The notes beneath the pieces are model-generated. The model was not told the origin of the DNA and made no database searches. It was given only the letters and a program-made list of their open reading frames with translations. Positions 16,754 to 24,701 of a stretch of 64,000 nt of DNA are shown here, one piece after another. The translations under genes were made by a program, and so were the position numbers. This DNA is from DAOTXN01 sp034435435 (lineage in GTDB: Bacteria > Chloroflexota > Anaerolineae > S140-20): contig DAOTXN010000109.1 of assembly GCA_034435435.1 (NCBI GenBank), positions 1-64,000 of the forward strand, given 5' to 3'. The stretch's first letter is position 1. Each line of letters begins with the position of its first letter.

Positions 16754-17593
16754 ATGAAAATCAGGATTTTTGCCAGCGTCGTCATGGGGGTGGGAGTGTG
16801 CATCGTCTTGCTAGGGGCGCTGATGGATCTGAGCGCCCCGGTTCAGGCCGGTTTTCAACCTGGACAGGATTTCGATCACCTTCTGACCCGGCGTAGCCAG
16901 GGGGGGACTATTCTGTTGCCTCCCACCTTGACGCCCAATTACGACGGCCTCGCCCGCGCAGGCGGCCTCGTAAGCCGGCGCTTCGACCTTGCCAATGGCA
17001 GCAACACAACCGATACTTTTACCCTAGAGGCCCATTCTGAACATGGGTGGACTGTGGTCACGGGCGATGGGCTGCGCATCGGTCCCCGCGCAGTAGCAGA
17101 CGTATACACCCTGGTCGTTGTCCCGGCCGGCGCCCCCATCGGCGCGGTTGATCGGACGGTGATCACCGCGACGTCGGGGATTTCACCGGCGTTGTGGACC
17201 ACGGCGATGATAACGCTGACGGTGCGACCGGCCGTGTATGTCACCATCGAGCCGTCCGAACACAAACTGGGCCTACCTAACCAGGTGATCTCTTTTACGC
17301 ACGTGGTGACGAATCAGGGCGCAGATACGGTATTTGTGTTTTTCGAGGCCGCTTCTGCACATGGCTGGCAGGTCGAGGCGCAACCCACCTTCTCAGTGAT
17401 GGACGCCAATGAGACGAACACACTCAAAATTGACGCAGCGCTGCCGGCAAACGCCCCTCTCAACATAACCGGTGAGATCGTCGTGACAGTCACCGCCCAT
17501 TCAGCAACCACCGTCGCAACAACGGTCGTGATCGATACGATCACGATTCAGGGCAGCCGACTCTTCTTGCCCGTGGTGTTGAGAGGCTTTTAG
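16754..17593 (+). CDS. Secreted beta-sandwich protein with C-terminal LPVVL motif
   Basis: A 279-aa protein with a signal peptide (MKIRIFASVVMGVGVCIVLLG, cleavage near SAPVQA at about 33-36). The mature part has two NEW3/DUF11-like beta-sandwich repeats containing the recurrent phrase HGWTVVTGDG or HGWQVEAQP and A-TVTAT-type strands. It ends precisely in LFLPVVLRGF, a C-terminal signature discussed in the findings. No catalytic motif is visible. It is probably a cell-surface or extracellular structural protein. ATG 16754 was chosen for its GGGAGAGGG ribosome-binding site. Confidence 0.75.
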   Translation: MKIRIFASVVMGVGVCIVLLGALMDLSAPVQAGFQPGQDFDHLLTRRSQGGTILLPPTLTPNYDGLARAGGLVSRRFDLANGSNTTDTFTLEAHSEHGWTVVTGDGLRIGPRAVADVYTLVVVPAGAPIGAVDRTVITATSGISPALWTTAMITLTVRPAVYVTIEPSEHKLGLPNQVISFTHVVTNQGADTVFVFFEAASAHGWQVEAQPTFSVMDANETNTLKIDAALPANAPLNITGEIVVTVTAHSATTVATTVVIDTITIQGSRLFLPVVLRGF

Positions 17594-17606
17594 CTTCAAC
17601 ACCTTT

Positions 17607-20402
17607 TCAATTGAGAGGATGATTTTCTGCTCTCGCCGTCGCCCGGTCGATGATGGTCACCAACTGATTGACGGTGAACGGTTTGGGCAAAAAGCTTACC
17701 ACCCCCAGCGACTTGAGCCGCTGTTCTTCCCGTTCTGAATCGGCTACGTGACCTGAGGTGATGATAATGGGGATGCCCTGCGTTGCCGGGCTGCGCTTGA
17801 GATGGGTGAGAGTCTCATAGCCATCCATTCCCGGCAGGCGCAAATCCAGCACGATGGCCTGTGGTCGCCAGCGCCGGGCCAGGCTCAACGCTTCATACCC
17901 TTCAGCGGCGATGTCCACGTTGTAGCCCACACGCCGCAACGCCAGGCGCATCATTTCTACCGTATCTACATCGTCTTCGACCACCAGGATGCGCCCGCGC
18001 CGCGAGAAGGCCAGTCGAGCGGCGTCGAGCAGTTCTCGTTCATCTATAGGTTTGGTCAGATAACCGGCCGCTCCCAGATCGAACGCCGAGCCATCGTCGG
18101 CCACGACGGTTAGCATCACTACCGGGATGTCGGCTGTGGCCGGTTCCGCTTTGAGTCGCTTGAGAACCTCGCGCCCATCCACGTCGGGCAGTAAGATATC
18201 CAGGACAATCAAACTGGGGTGGTGTTGGCGGGCCATGTCGAGCACTTGAGCCCCGCGCCCAGCGACCAGGACCTGATAGCCGGTCCTTTCCAGGTGTAGT
18301 CTGACGAGCTCGGCAATGTCGGGGTCGTCGTCGGCGACCAGCACCTGGCGGCGTTCCAATGGCTCGGCCACTTTGGACCAGATGTCTTCTAACCCTTCTT
18401 CTTCTGGTTGGGCGGTGGGTAGGGGGAGCAATACGGTAAAGCAACTCCCTTTGTTCGGCTCGCTCTCGGCCCATACGCGCCCCCCGTGCATCTCGACAAA
18501 CATCTTGACGATCGATAGCCCTAACCCTGTTCCCCGGCTTTCCTGGACGACCGGGTGATCGGCCCGGTAAAAGCGCTCAAAGACTTGGTTCAAGTCGTCG
18601 GGGTGGATGCCGATGCCGTTGTCTCGCACATCGGCGCGCAGAGCGCCTACGACGCCGTATACGTCTATGATGATCTCGCCGCCGGTGGGTGTGTAGTTGA
18701 TAGCGTTGCCCACCAGGTTAGTAAACACCTGGTTCAGACGGTTGGGATCGCCCATGATTTCCGCCAGGCCCGCTTCGACGCGGCAGGTCAAATGATGCCC
18801 TTTGCTCTCAGCGTTGGGCGCCAGCACATCGACCACGTTTTGCACAATGTCGCCTATGCGCACCGGCACAGGGTCGAAACGCACCCGGCCTGTTTCGACG
18901 CGCGAGATATCCAATAGATCGTTGATAAGGGCGGTCAGGCGGTCGGTGTTGTTTTTGATGATGCCCAGAAAGCGTTTTTGCGTATCGTTGATCTCTCCCA
19001 CTGCGCCGCTGAAAATCAAATCTGTGAAACCCTTGATGGCAGTCATGGGCGTGCGCAGCTCGTGAGACACGGTGGAGACAAATTCGCTCTTGGCCCGGTC
19101 GGCTTCGATCTCTCGGGTGATATCGCGGAAAATCGTCACAATGCCCACGAACTCGCCGCGCTCGGTGGTGACGGGCGACAGCCGGGCGCTGATGGTGCGG
19201 GTGTCGATCTCTAGCACCGTCTGGGCCGCCTCGGGCGAGATCTGAATATCCGGATTGGACAGCACGGCGGCCATCGCCTTGAGCACGTCCTGGCGTCCGT
19301 CGGGGGTAAAGTGTTCGAACAACTCTTTCAATTCACGCCCCAGCAGCTCTTGGCCTGACGCATTCAAAATCCATTCCGCCGCCGGATTCACCATAATTAT
19401 ACGGCCCCAGCGGTCGTTGACGACGACGCCGTCGGCAATAGAGGTCAAAATGGCCTCGCGCTTGCTGCTCTCTTCTTGCTGATGGCGCAGCATCAAACCC
19501 AGCTCGCGCGATTGCTGGCTGAGGGTGCGGATGACTTGGGCGTTGCCGACGCTGGCAGCGACGCTGTTAACGACGGCCCGTATCACGTCCAATTGTTGCG
19601 GGTTAAAACCCTGGGGGCGGGTGGTGGCGATAGCCAGTAGGCCGTGGAATTGACCATTGGACAGCAATGGCGCGGCGACGACCGTCTCGGCGCCGTCATG
19701 TACTAGCGTTTGCAGCGCGCTGTCTGGAGGGACAGCCTTGGGCAAGAGAATGGGCGCACCATGTCCGCGCTGCCATTCGGCCAGCATGTCTTGTAGCTTC
19801 AAGCTGGTCTCTGGCCAGTCGTGGGCCGACTGGAGGTTGAGCCGTTCGGTTTCCCAGTCGAATAGCCAGATCGCGCCTCGCTCTCCGGCCAGCGCTTGCA
19901 GGGAGCGAGAGAGGGCTTTTTGCAGCACCAGGTCCAGGTCAATGCCGGTGCTCAATTCTTGGGCCAGGGCATACAGGGTTTGCCAGTGTGTTTGTGAGGC
20001 GCTCAAGTCATTGTGCTGCGCGTCCAGAGCCTCCGCGATGGCCAGAGCGAACTGGTCGATGCGTTGACCGAGCGCCTGCCAGCGAGAGATCACACCGTCC
20101 GGTGCGGCGTTCTCAAGTAGGAACTGAAAAACAGCCTGGCGCAGCGCGTTCAACAGCGCCAGCCATTCGACCTGCGAAAGCTCTCGCACCAGCGCGTTGA
20201 GCAATTGGGGTGGGGGAGGCGCGTCGGCAGCCAGCGCCGCCAGGATGCGCAGCCGAGCCGAGCCGGTGACGATGGTATCTTCTTGAGCCAATCGCTCCAG
20301 CAATCCAGCCGGCACCCGCCCAGATGCCTGGGCCGCCGACCACCACAGGTGCTGGATGTCACCTTGATGTTTGTGGAGCCAATGTGATAAATCCTGGTCC
20401 AT
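17607..20402 (-). CDS. Hybrid histidine kinase GAF-PAS-HisKA-HATPase-REC-REC
   Basis: A 931-aa cytoplasmic sensor kinase from ATG 20402; a TTG at 20429 that overlaps the queA stop by 4 bp would add nine residues. Order: a helical N terminus of about 150 residues, a GAF domain (about 150-300), a PAS domain (about 310-430, with a GIVTIFRDITRE C-cap), HisKA with H in VSHELRTPM, HATPase (NDRLTALINDLLDISR, then NAINYT, DNGIGIH and GTGLGLSIVKM) and two tandem receivers (LVADDDPDIAE with D in LIVLDILLPDVDG; LVVEDDVDTVE with D in IVLDLRLPGMDG). Two receivers suggest a multistep relay or feedback design. No membrane helix is seen. Confidence 0.92.
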   Translation of the reverse strand: MDQDLSHWLHKHQGDIQHLWWSAAQASGRVPAGLLERLAQEDTIVTGSARLRILAALAADAPPPPQLLNALVRELSQVEWLALLNALRQAVFQFLLENAAPDGVISRWQALGQRIDQFALAIAEALDAQHNDLSASQTHWQTLYALAQELSTGIDLDLVLQKALSRSLQALAGERGAIWLFDWETERLNLQSAHDWPETSLKLQDMLAEWQRGHGAPILLPKAVPPDSALQTLVHDGAETVVAAPLLSNGQFHGLLAIATTRPQGFNPQQLDVIRAVVNSVAASVGNAQVIRTLSQQSRELGLMLRHQQEESSKREAILTSIADGVVVNDRWGRIIMVNPAAEWILNASGQELLGRELKELFEHFTPDGRQDVLKAMAAVLSNPDIQISPEAAQTVLEIDTRTISARLSPVTTERGEFVGIVTIFRDITREIEADRAKSEFVSTVSHELRTPMTAIKGFTDLIFSGAVGEINDTQKRFLGIIKNNTDRLTALINDLLDISRVETGRVRFDPVPVRIGDIVQNVVDVLAPNAESKGHHLTCRVEAGLAEIMGDPNRLNQVFTNLVGNAINYTPTGGEIIIDVYGVVGALRADVRDNGIGIHPDDLNQVFERFYRADHPVVQESRGTGLGLSIVKMFVEMHGGRVWAESEPNKGSCFTVLLPLPTAQPEEEGLEDIWSKVAEPLERRQVLVADDDPDIAELVRLHLERTGYQVLVAGRGAQVLDMARQHHPSLIVLDILLPDVDGREVLKRLKAEPATADIPVVMLTVVADDGSAFDLGAAGYLTKPIDERELLDAARLAFSRRGRILVVEDDVDTVEMMRLALRRVGYNVDIAAEGYEALSLARRWRPQAIVLDLRLPGMDGYETLTHLKRSPATQGIPIIITSGHVADSEREEQRLKSLGVVSFLPKPFTVNQLVTIIDRATARAENHPLN

Positions 20403-20425
20403 TTTGCTTCGAAAGGCGTTGCGGC

Positions 20426-21559
20426 TCAAAGGATCAGCATTGCATCGCCAAAACTGTAAAAGCGATAAACCGGCGCGTCCGATCCGTCGTCCTGATATTC
20501 GATGGCCGTCTGATAGGCCCGCCGCGTCAAATCTGGTCCGGCCAAGGCCGTCACCAGCATCAGCAGGGTCGAGCGCGGCAGGTGAAAATTGGTGATGAGC
20601 CGGTCTACGGCGCGAAAGCGATAACCCGGTGTGATAAACAGGTCGGTCTGGCCTTCGAATGCGGCCACCGTCTGCCAGGCGCAGCTCTGGTTTTTACTCT
20701 GGGTGGCGCAAGCGGCCTGTTGCGCCGCCGCTTCGAGCACGCGCACCGCCGTCGTACCTACGGCCACCACCCGCCGCCCAGCCAGCCTGGCCTGGTTGAC
20801 TTGTTGCGCCGTATATGGGCTGAGTACGGCGTATTCAGCGTGCATAGGATGGTCCTCGATGTGCTCTGTTACCACGGGCCGAAATGTGTCCAGGCCGATG
20901 TGCAGAGTGACAAAGCCAAACTCTATGCCTTGGGCGCGCAGGGCGAGTAATAATTCGGGTGTAAAGTGCAACCCGGCCGTCGGTGCAGCGGCCGACCCTG
21001 AGCGACGCGCGTACACGGTCTGGTAACGCTCCGGATCGTCCAATGCGGCGTGGATGTAGGGTGGCAACGGCACACTGCCGACCCGGTCCAGGACCGGCCC
21101 GATTTGCAGCGGCGGGTCAAAAGCGATCACCCGTTCGCCGCGCTCGCCCACCTCTACTACGGTTGCCTCGATCTCGCTGCGCCGCTCGCCTGGCGGCTCC
21201 AACACGGCCAGACGAGCGCCCTGACGCACGCGCTTGCCTTTGACCAACGTCTGCCAGTGCCGCTGGTTCAATTGTTTGAGTAACAACAACTCTACTCGTC
21301 CGCCGGCTTGCGGCGCATCTCCGTTCGAGCGAGCGGGTGCAAGCTTGCGGGCGAATACCCGCGCCGCAATGACACGGGTGTCGTTAAAGATCAGCAGATC
21401 GCCGGGCGACAAATATTCGCCAATGTCGCAAAACCGGCGATGGGTGATGCAACCATCGGCCCGATTTACGACCATCAAGCGCGAGGCGTCGCGTGGCTCA
21501 ATGGGGGTCTGGGCGATGCGCGCCGGGTCTAATGGGTAATCAAAGTCGCTTGTCTTCAT
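20426..21559 (-). CDS. queA: tRNA preQ1(34) S-adenosylmethionine ribosyltransferase-isomerase
   Basis: A 377-aa QueA, which transfers and isomerises the ribosyl moiety of SAM onto preQ1 at tRNA position 34 in queuosine synthesis. Diagnostic segments are FDYPLDPARIAQTPIEPRDASRLMVV at the N terminus, the PGDLLIFNDTRVI strand, PLPPYIH, TAGLHFT, and FITPGYRFRAVDRLITNFHLPRSTLLMLV near the C terminus. The start is ATG 21559, one codon after a TTG. The stop is adjacent to the large hybrid kinase. No other queuosine genes are present here. Confidence 0.96.
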   Translation of the reverse strand: MKTSDFDYPLDPARIAQTPIEPRDASRLMVVNRADGCITHRRFCDIGEYLSPGDLLIFNDTRVIAARVFARKLAPARSNGDAPQAGGRVELLLLKQLNQRHWQTLVKGKRVRQGARLAVLEPPGERRSEIEATVVEVGERGERVIAFDPPLQIGPVLDRVGSVPLPPYIHAALDDPERYQTVYARRSGSAAAPTAGLHFTPELLLALRAQGIEFGFVTLHIGLDTFRPVVTEHIEDHPMHAEYAVLSPYTAQQVNQARLAGRRVVAVGTTAVRVLEAAAQQAACATQSKNQSCAWQTVAAFEGQTDLFITPGYRFRAVDRLITNFHLPRSTLLMLVTALAGPDLTRRAYQTAIEYQDDGSDAPVYRFYSFGDAMLIL

Positions 21560-21642
21560 CAAAAAGCCATATCAGCATAGCAGAAAAAATCCGGCGTCGG
21601 GTTACAGCCACGTTACAATACCATTTCAACACGCATAACGTT

Positions 21643-22668
21643 TCAAAAGAGGCTGGGTTGTTCTGCGTCGGGTTGGGGAAGTGGCATGCCGAGATGCGTA
21701 TAGGCCAAAGGCGCAGCCTTGCGACCGCGCGGCGTGCGTTCGAGAAACCCCAACTGGAGCAGATATGGCTCTACCACGTCCATAATAGTGTCTGCCTCTT
21801 CGCTGATGGCCGCCGCGATGGTGTCTAGCCCCACCGGGCCGCCGCCGAATTTTTCCACAATCGTGTGCAGAACGCGCCGGTCCAAATCGTCCAGGCCCAA
21901 ATCGTCCACCTGGAGCAGTTCGAGCGCCTGGCGGGCGCTTGCGGTGTTGATGACGCCGTCGCCCCGCACCTGGGCATAGTCGCGCACACGTTTGAGCAAG
22001 CGCAGCGCCACCCGGGGCGTGCCGCGGGCGCGGCGGGCGATCTCCGCGCAGCCATCCGCGTCCATCGCCACCTCGATCATCACTGCAGCGCGGCGCACGA
22101 TCTCATAGATGGCTTCTACCGGATAAAAGTCGAGCCGGTAGACGGCGCCAAAGCGGGCGCGCAGCGGCGCTGTGACCAGAGCCAGGCGAGTGGTCGCGCC
22201 AACGATGGTGAATTGGGGCAGGCTAAGGCGGATGCTACGGGCGCTGGGACCCTTGCCGATCACAATGTCCAGGGCATAATCTTCCATGGCCGGGTAGAGG
22301 ATCTCTTCGACCACCCGCCCCAGGCGATGAATTTCGTCGATAAAGAGGATGTCGCCGGCGTGCAGATTGGTGAGGATGGCCGCCAGGTCGCCGGCCCGCT
22401 CGATGGCCGGTCCCGAGGTGACGTGTACCTGGGTTCCCATCTCATTGCCGATGACGTGGGACAGCGTGGTTTTCCCCAGGCCGGGCGGCCCATATAACAG
22501 CACGTGGTCCAGCGCCTCGCCGCGCTGCCGGGCGGCCTGGATCAGGATCTCGAGGCTATCGCGCACGCGGTCTTGCCCAATGATGTCTTGGAGCCGTTGT
22601 GGGCGCAAGGCGCGGTCGAGGCCCAGCTCGCTGTCCTGGGATTGGGGTGAGACAATGCGATCGGTCAT
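21643..22668 (-). CDS. ruvB: Holliday-junction branch-migration ATPase RuvB
   Basis: A 341-aa AAA+ motor. Visible features: LRPQRLQDIIGQDRVRDSLEI, Walker A GPPGLGKTT (about 60-68), Walker B ILFIDEIHRL, sensor 1 VGATTRLALVTAPLRARFG, and the C-terminal winged helix RRVLHTIVEKFGGGPVGLDTIAAAISEE with the DNA-binding QLGFLERTPRGR. ruvA and ruvC are not in this window. It is transcribed ahead of queA with 83 bp between them. Confidence 0.97.
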   Translation of the reverse strand: MTDRIVSPQSQDSELGLDRALRPQRLQDIIGQDRVRDSLEILIQAARQRGEALDHVLLYGPPGLGKTTLSHVIGNEMGTQVHVTSGPAIERAGDLAAILTNLHAGDILFIDEIHRLGRVVEEILYPAMEDYALDIVIGKGPSARSIRLSLPQFTIVGATTRLALVTAPLRARFGAVYRLDFYPVEAIYEIVRRAAVMIEVAMDADGCAEIARRARGTPRVALRLLKRVRDYAQVRGDGVINTASARQALELLQVDDLGLDDLDRRVLHTIVEKFGGGPVGLDTIAAAISEEADTIMDVVEPYLLQLGFLERTPRGRKAAPLAYTHLGMPLPQPDAEQPSLF

Positions 22669-22699
22669 ACGCGCTATTTTACCCTACCCTGGCGGTCTG

Positions 22700-22762
22700 C
22701 GCCAGTCGAAGATGACGAAGAATCAACGACGAATGACGACCATTCGTCCTTCGTCTTTCGTC
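22700..22762. repeat. degenerate GACGAA-type repeat
   Basis: A low-complexity stretch of repeated GACGAA/GACGAAT words followed by its near complement (CATTCGTC, CTTCGTC) between ruvB and upp. It can fold back on itself and may insulate the divergent transcription units. Confidence 0.4.
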
Positions 22763-22765
22763 CTT

Positions 22766-22794
22766 TTGACAATAGCGCCCCACCGGAGTACAAT
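22766..22794 (+). promoter_or_regulatory. upp promoter
   Basis: TTGACA (22766-22771) and TACAAT (22789-22794) separated by 17 bp, about 45 nt upstream of the upp start codon. Near-consensus. Confidence 0.75.
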
Positions 22795-22839
22795 CGCTTG
22801 CGGCGTGCAGCAGCAAACCCAACTCGAGAAGGAGGCTCA

Positions 22840-23466
22840 ATGTCGCAGGTCCACATCTCTGAACATCCCCTGGTCAAGCACAAATTGACCATGTTGCGCG
22901 ATATGAAGACCGAGCACAAAAAGTTCCGTGAATTGGTGCGCGAGATTTCGATTCTGCTGGCCTACGAGGCGACTCGAGATATGACGTTGCGAGACGTAAT
23001 CGTTACCTCGCCCATGGGCCGGGCGGCCGGACACAATCTCCAAGAAAAGATCGGCCTGGTGCCGGTGTTGCGGGCAGGGCTAGGGATGGTGGATGGCATC
23101 TGGGAGATGATGCCCTCGGCCGAGGTGTGGCACATCGGTCTGTTTCGAGACGAGCAGACTTTGCGCCCGGTCGAATACTATAACAAATTGCCCGTCAGCC
23201 CCACGGTAGACGTGTGTGTGGTGCTCGACCCGATGCTGGCGACGGGCGGCTCGGCAGTGGCGGTGATGAATATTCTCAAAGAGTGGGGGGCGCGCCGCAT
23301 CAAGTTCGTGGGCATCCTGGCCGCGCCGGAAGGGATCGCTCGCTTGACCGAAGCGCACCCCGACGTGCCTATTTACGTGGCTGCAGTGGACGATCACCTG
23401 AACGAGAGCGGGTTTATCGTGCCGGGCTTGGGCGACGCGGGCGACCGCCAGTTTGGGACGGGCTAA
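22840..23466 (+). CDS. upp: Uracil phosphoribosyltransferase
   Basis: A 208-aa enzyme that converts uracil and PRPP to UMP in pyrimidine salvage. The PRPP-binding signature is VVLDPMLATGGSAVAVMNIL (about 125-144); the N-terminal HPLVKHKLTMLRDMKTEHKKFRELVREIS and the C-terminal LGDAGDRQFGTG are highly characteristic. ATG 22840 follows an AAGGAGG ribosome-binding site; an earlier in-frame codon at 22798 is inside the promoter region. It is followed 46 bp later by a membrane glycosyltransferase gene. Confidence 0.97.
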   Translation: MSQVHISEHPLVKHKLTMLRDMKTEHKKFRELVREISILLAYEATRDMTLRDVIVTSPMGRAAGHNLQEKIGLVPVLRAGLGMVDGIWEMMPSAEVWHIGLFRDEQTLRPVEYYNKLPVSPTVDVCVVLDPMLATGGSAVAVMNILKEWGARRIKFVGILAAPEGIARLTEAHPDVPIYVAAVDDHLNESGFIVPGLGDAGDRQFGTG

Positions 23467-23512
23467 AAAAGATAAAGCTGGGGGACGCCAAGGTACTTCT
23501 TTGACCTGAATT

Positions 23513-24574
23513 GTGAGCAATGTCGTGGCATTTGTGGCAGTTTTTTGCGGCGCTTTTCTTTTATCGTGGCTGCTTACCCCTCTGGCCGGACGACTCGGTC
23601 GGTGCCAGGGATTGGTGGATCAACCCGGCGAGCGCCGTCGGCATAGCGCATCGATTCCCCGCATCGGCGGTCTGGCGCTTTTTCTCAGTTTTTTCCTCGT
23701 GGCCGGTGTGGTTTTCTTGATAGAGTTTGTGTTCCGGACTCCCGGCGTGCCGGCCGACGCCCGCCGGCTGCGCGGAGTGCTCCTGGGCACGGCCTTTGTC
23801 GCCGTCGTCGGCCTGATGGACGACCGCTACGAGCTTAAACCCGGCCCCCAATACGTCGCCCAATTCATCGCCGCCTTGATCGCTATAACCCACACAGTTT
23901 TTATTCAAGAAGTGACCAATCCCCTCAAGGGCGCGCCGCAGACTCTGCCGGATGCCATCACGGTGGGTTTTACGGTCTTTTGGGTGATGGGGATGATGAA
24001 CACCGTGAACTGGCTGGATGGGCTGGATGGCCTGGCGGCTGGGGTGGCGGCTATCGCCGCGCTGTTGTTTGCCATCCACTCTTATAACCTGGCCCACGTT
24101 CACGAGCCGATGCGCGTTAATGTGGCGCTCTTTCCGACGGCTCTGGCGGGGACCTGTCTGGGATTTCTACCGCACAACTTTTACCCAGCGCGGATCTTTA
24201 TGGGCAGCGCCGGCGCGATGACGCTGGGTTACGCGCTGGCAACCCTGTCCATTTTGGCCCCGGCCCGCATTGCCACGGCTTTGTTAGTGATGGGCATCCC
24301 CATCATTGACGTGGCCTGGCTCATTGTGAGCCGCTGGCGGCGCGGCCTGCGGCCCTCGCAAGCCGGACGCGACCATTTGCACTTTCGCCTGCTCGACTTG
24401 GGTCTGTCGCAACGGCAGATCGTTGGAATGTATTATGGCTTTTGCGCGTTCTTTGGCAGTCTGGCGCTGCTGATGCCATCGGGTCTGTACAAGTTGCTCG
24501 CACTGATGGTCATGAGCGCGCTGACAGCCAGCGCATTGATTTGGCTGTCGCGCACATCAAGCTCGAATCTCTGA
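23513..24574 (+). CDS. WecA/TagO-like polyprenyl-phosphate sugar-1-phosphate transferase
   Basis: A 353-aa membrane protein of the MraY/WecA family with about ten hydrophobic helices. The catalytic acidic motifs are present: VGLMDDRYEL (about 100-109), VNWLDGLDGLAAG (about 163-175), and the cytoplasmic loop with RPSQAGRDHLHFRL typical of GlcNAc-1-P transferases. It likely loads HexNAc-1-phosphate onto undecaprenyl phosphate for a wall or surface polymer. That polymer could be a substrate for the LCP protein in this window (inference). The GTG start at 23513 gives the canonical N terminus. Confidence 0.88.
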   Translation: MSNVVAFVAVFCGAFLLSWLLTPLAGRLGRCQGLVDQPGERRRHSASIPRIGGLALFLSFFLVAGVVFLIEFVFRTPGVPADARRLRGVLLGTAFVAVVGLMDDRYELKPGPQYVAQFIAALIAITHTVFIQEVTNPLKGAPQTLPDAITVGFTVFWVMGMMNTVNWLDGLDGLAAGVAAIAALLFAIHSYNLAHVHEPMRVNVALFPTALAGTCLGFLPHNFYPARIFMGSAGAMTLGYALATLSILAPARIATALLVMGIPIIDVAWLIVSRWRRGLRPSQAGRDHLHFRLLDLGLSQRQIVGMYYGFCAFFGSLALLMPSGLYKLLALMVMSALTASALIWLSRTSSSNL

Positions 24575-24622
24575 TGCAGGTAAGCGTGTTGATGTTTGCG
24601 TCTGGCCGCTTTACGGCAAACC

Positions 24623-24651
24623 TTGCCAAGCCCTGGACTCTGTGCTACACT
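24623..24651 (+). promoter_or_regulatory. promoter of the tandem GAF-kinase genes
   Basis: TTGCCA (24623-24628) and TACACT (24646-24651) with a 17-bp spacer, about 50 nt before ATG 24702. Confidence 0.55.
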
Positions 24652-24701
24652 CTGATTTGGGACTCTACCGCACCCTTGTTCTTTAGGTATTTGCTACAAG
24701 C

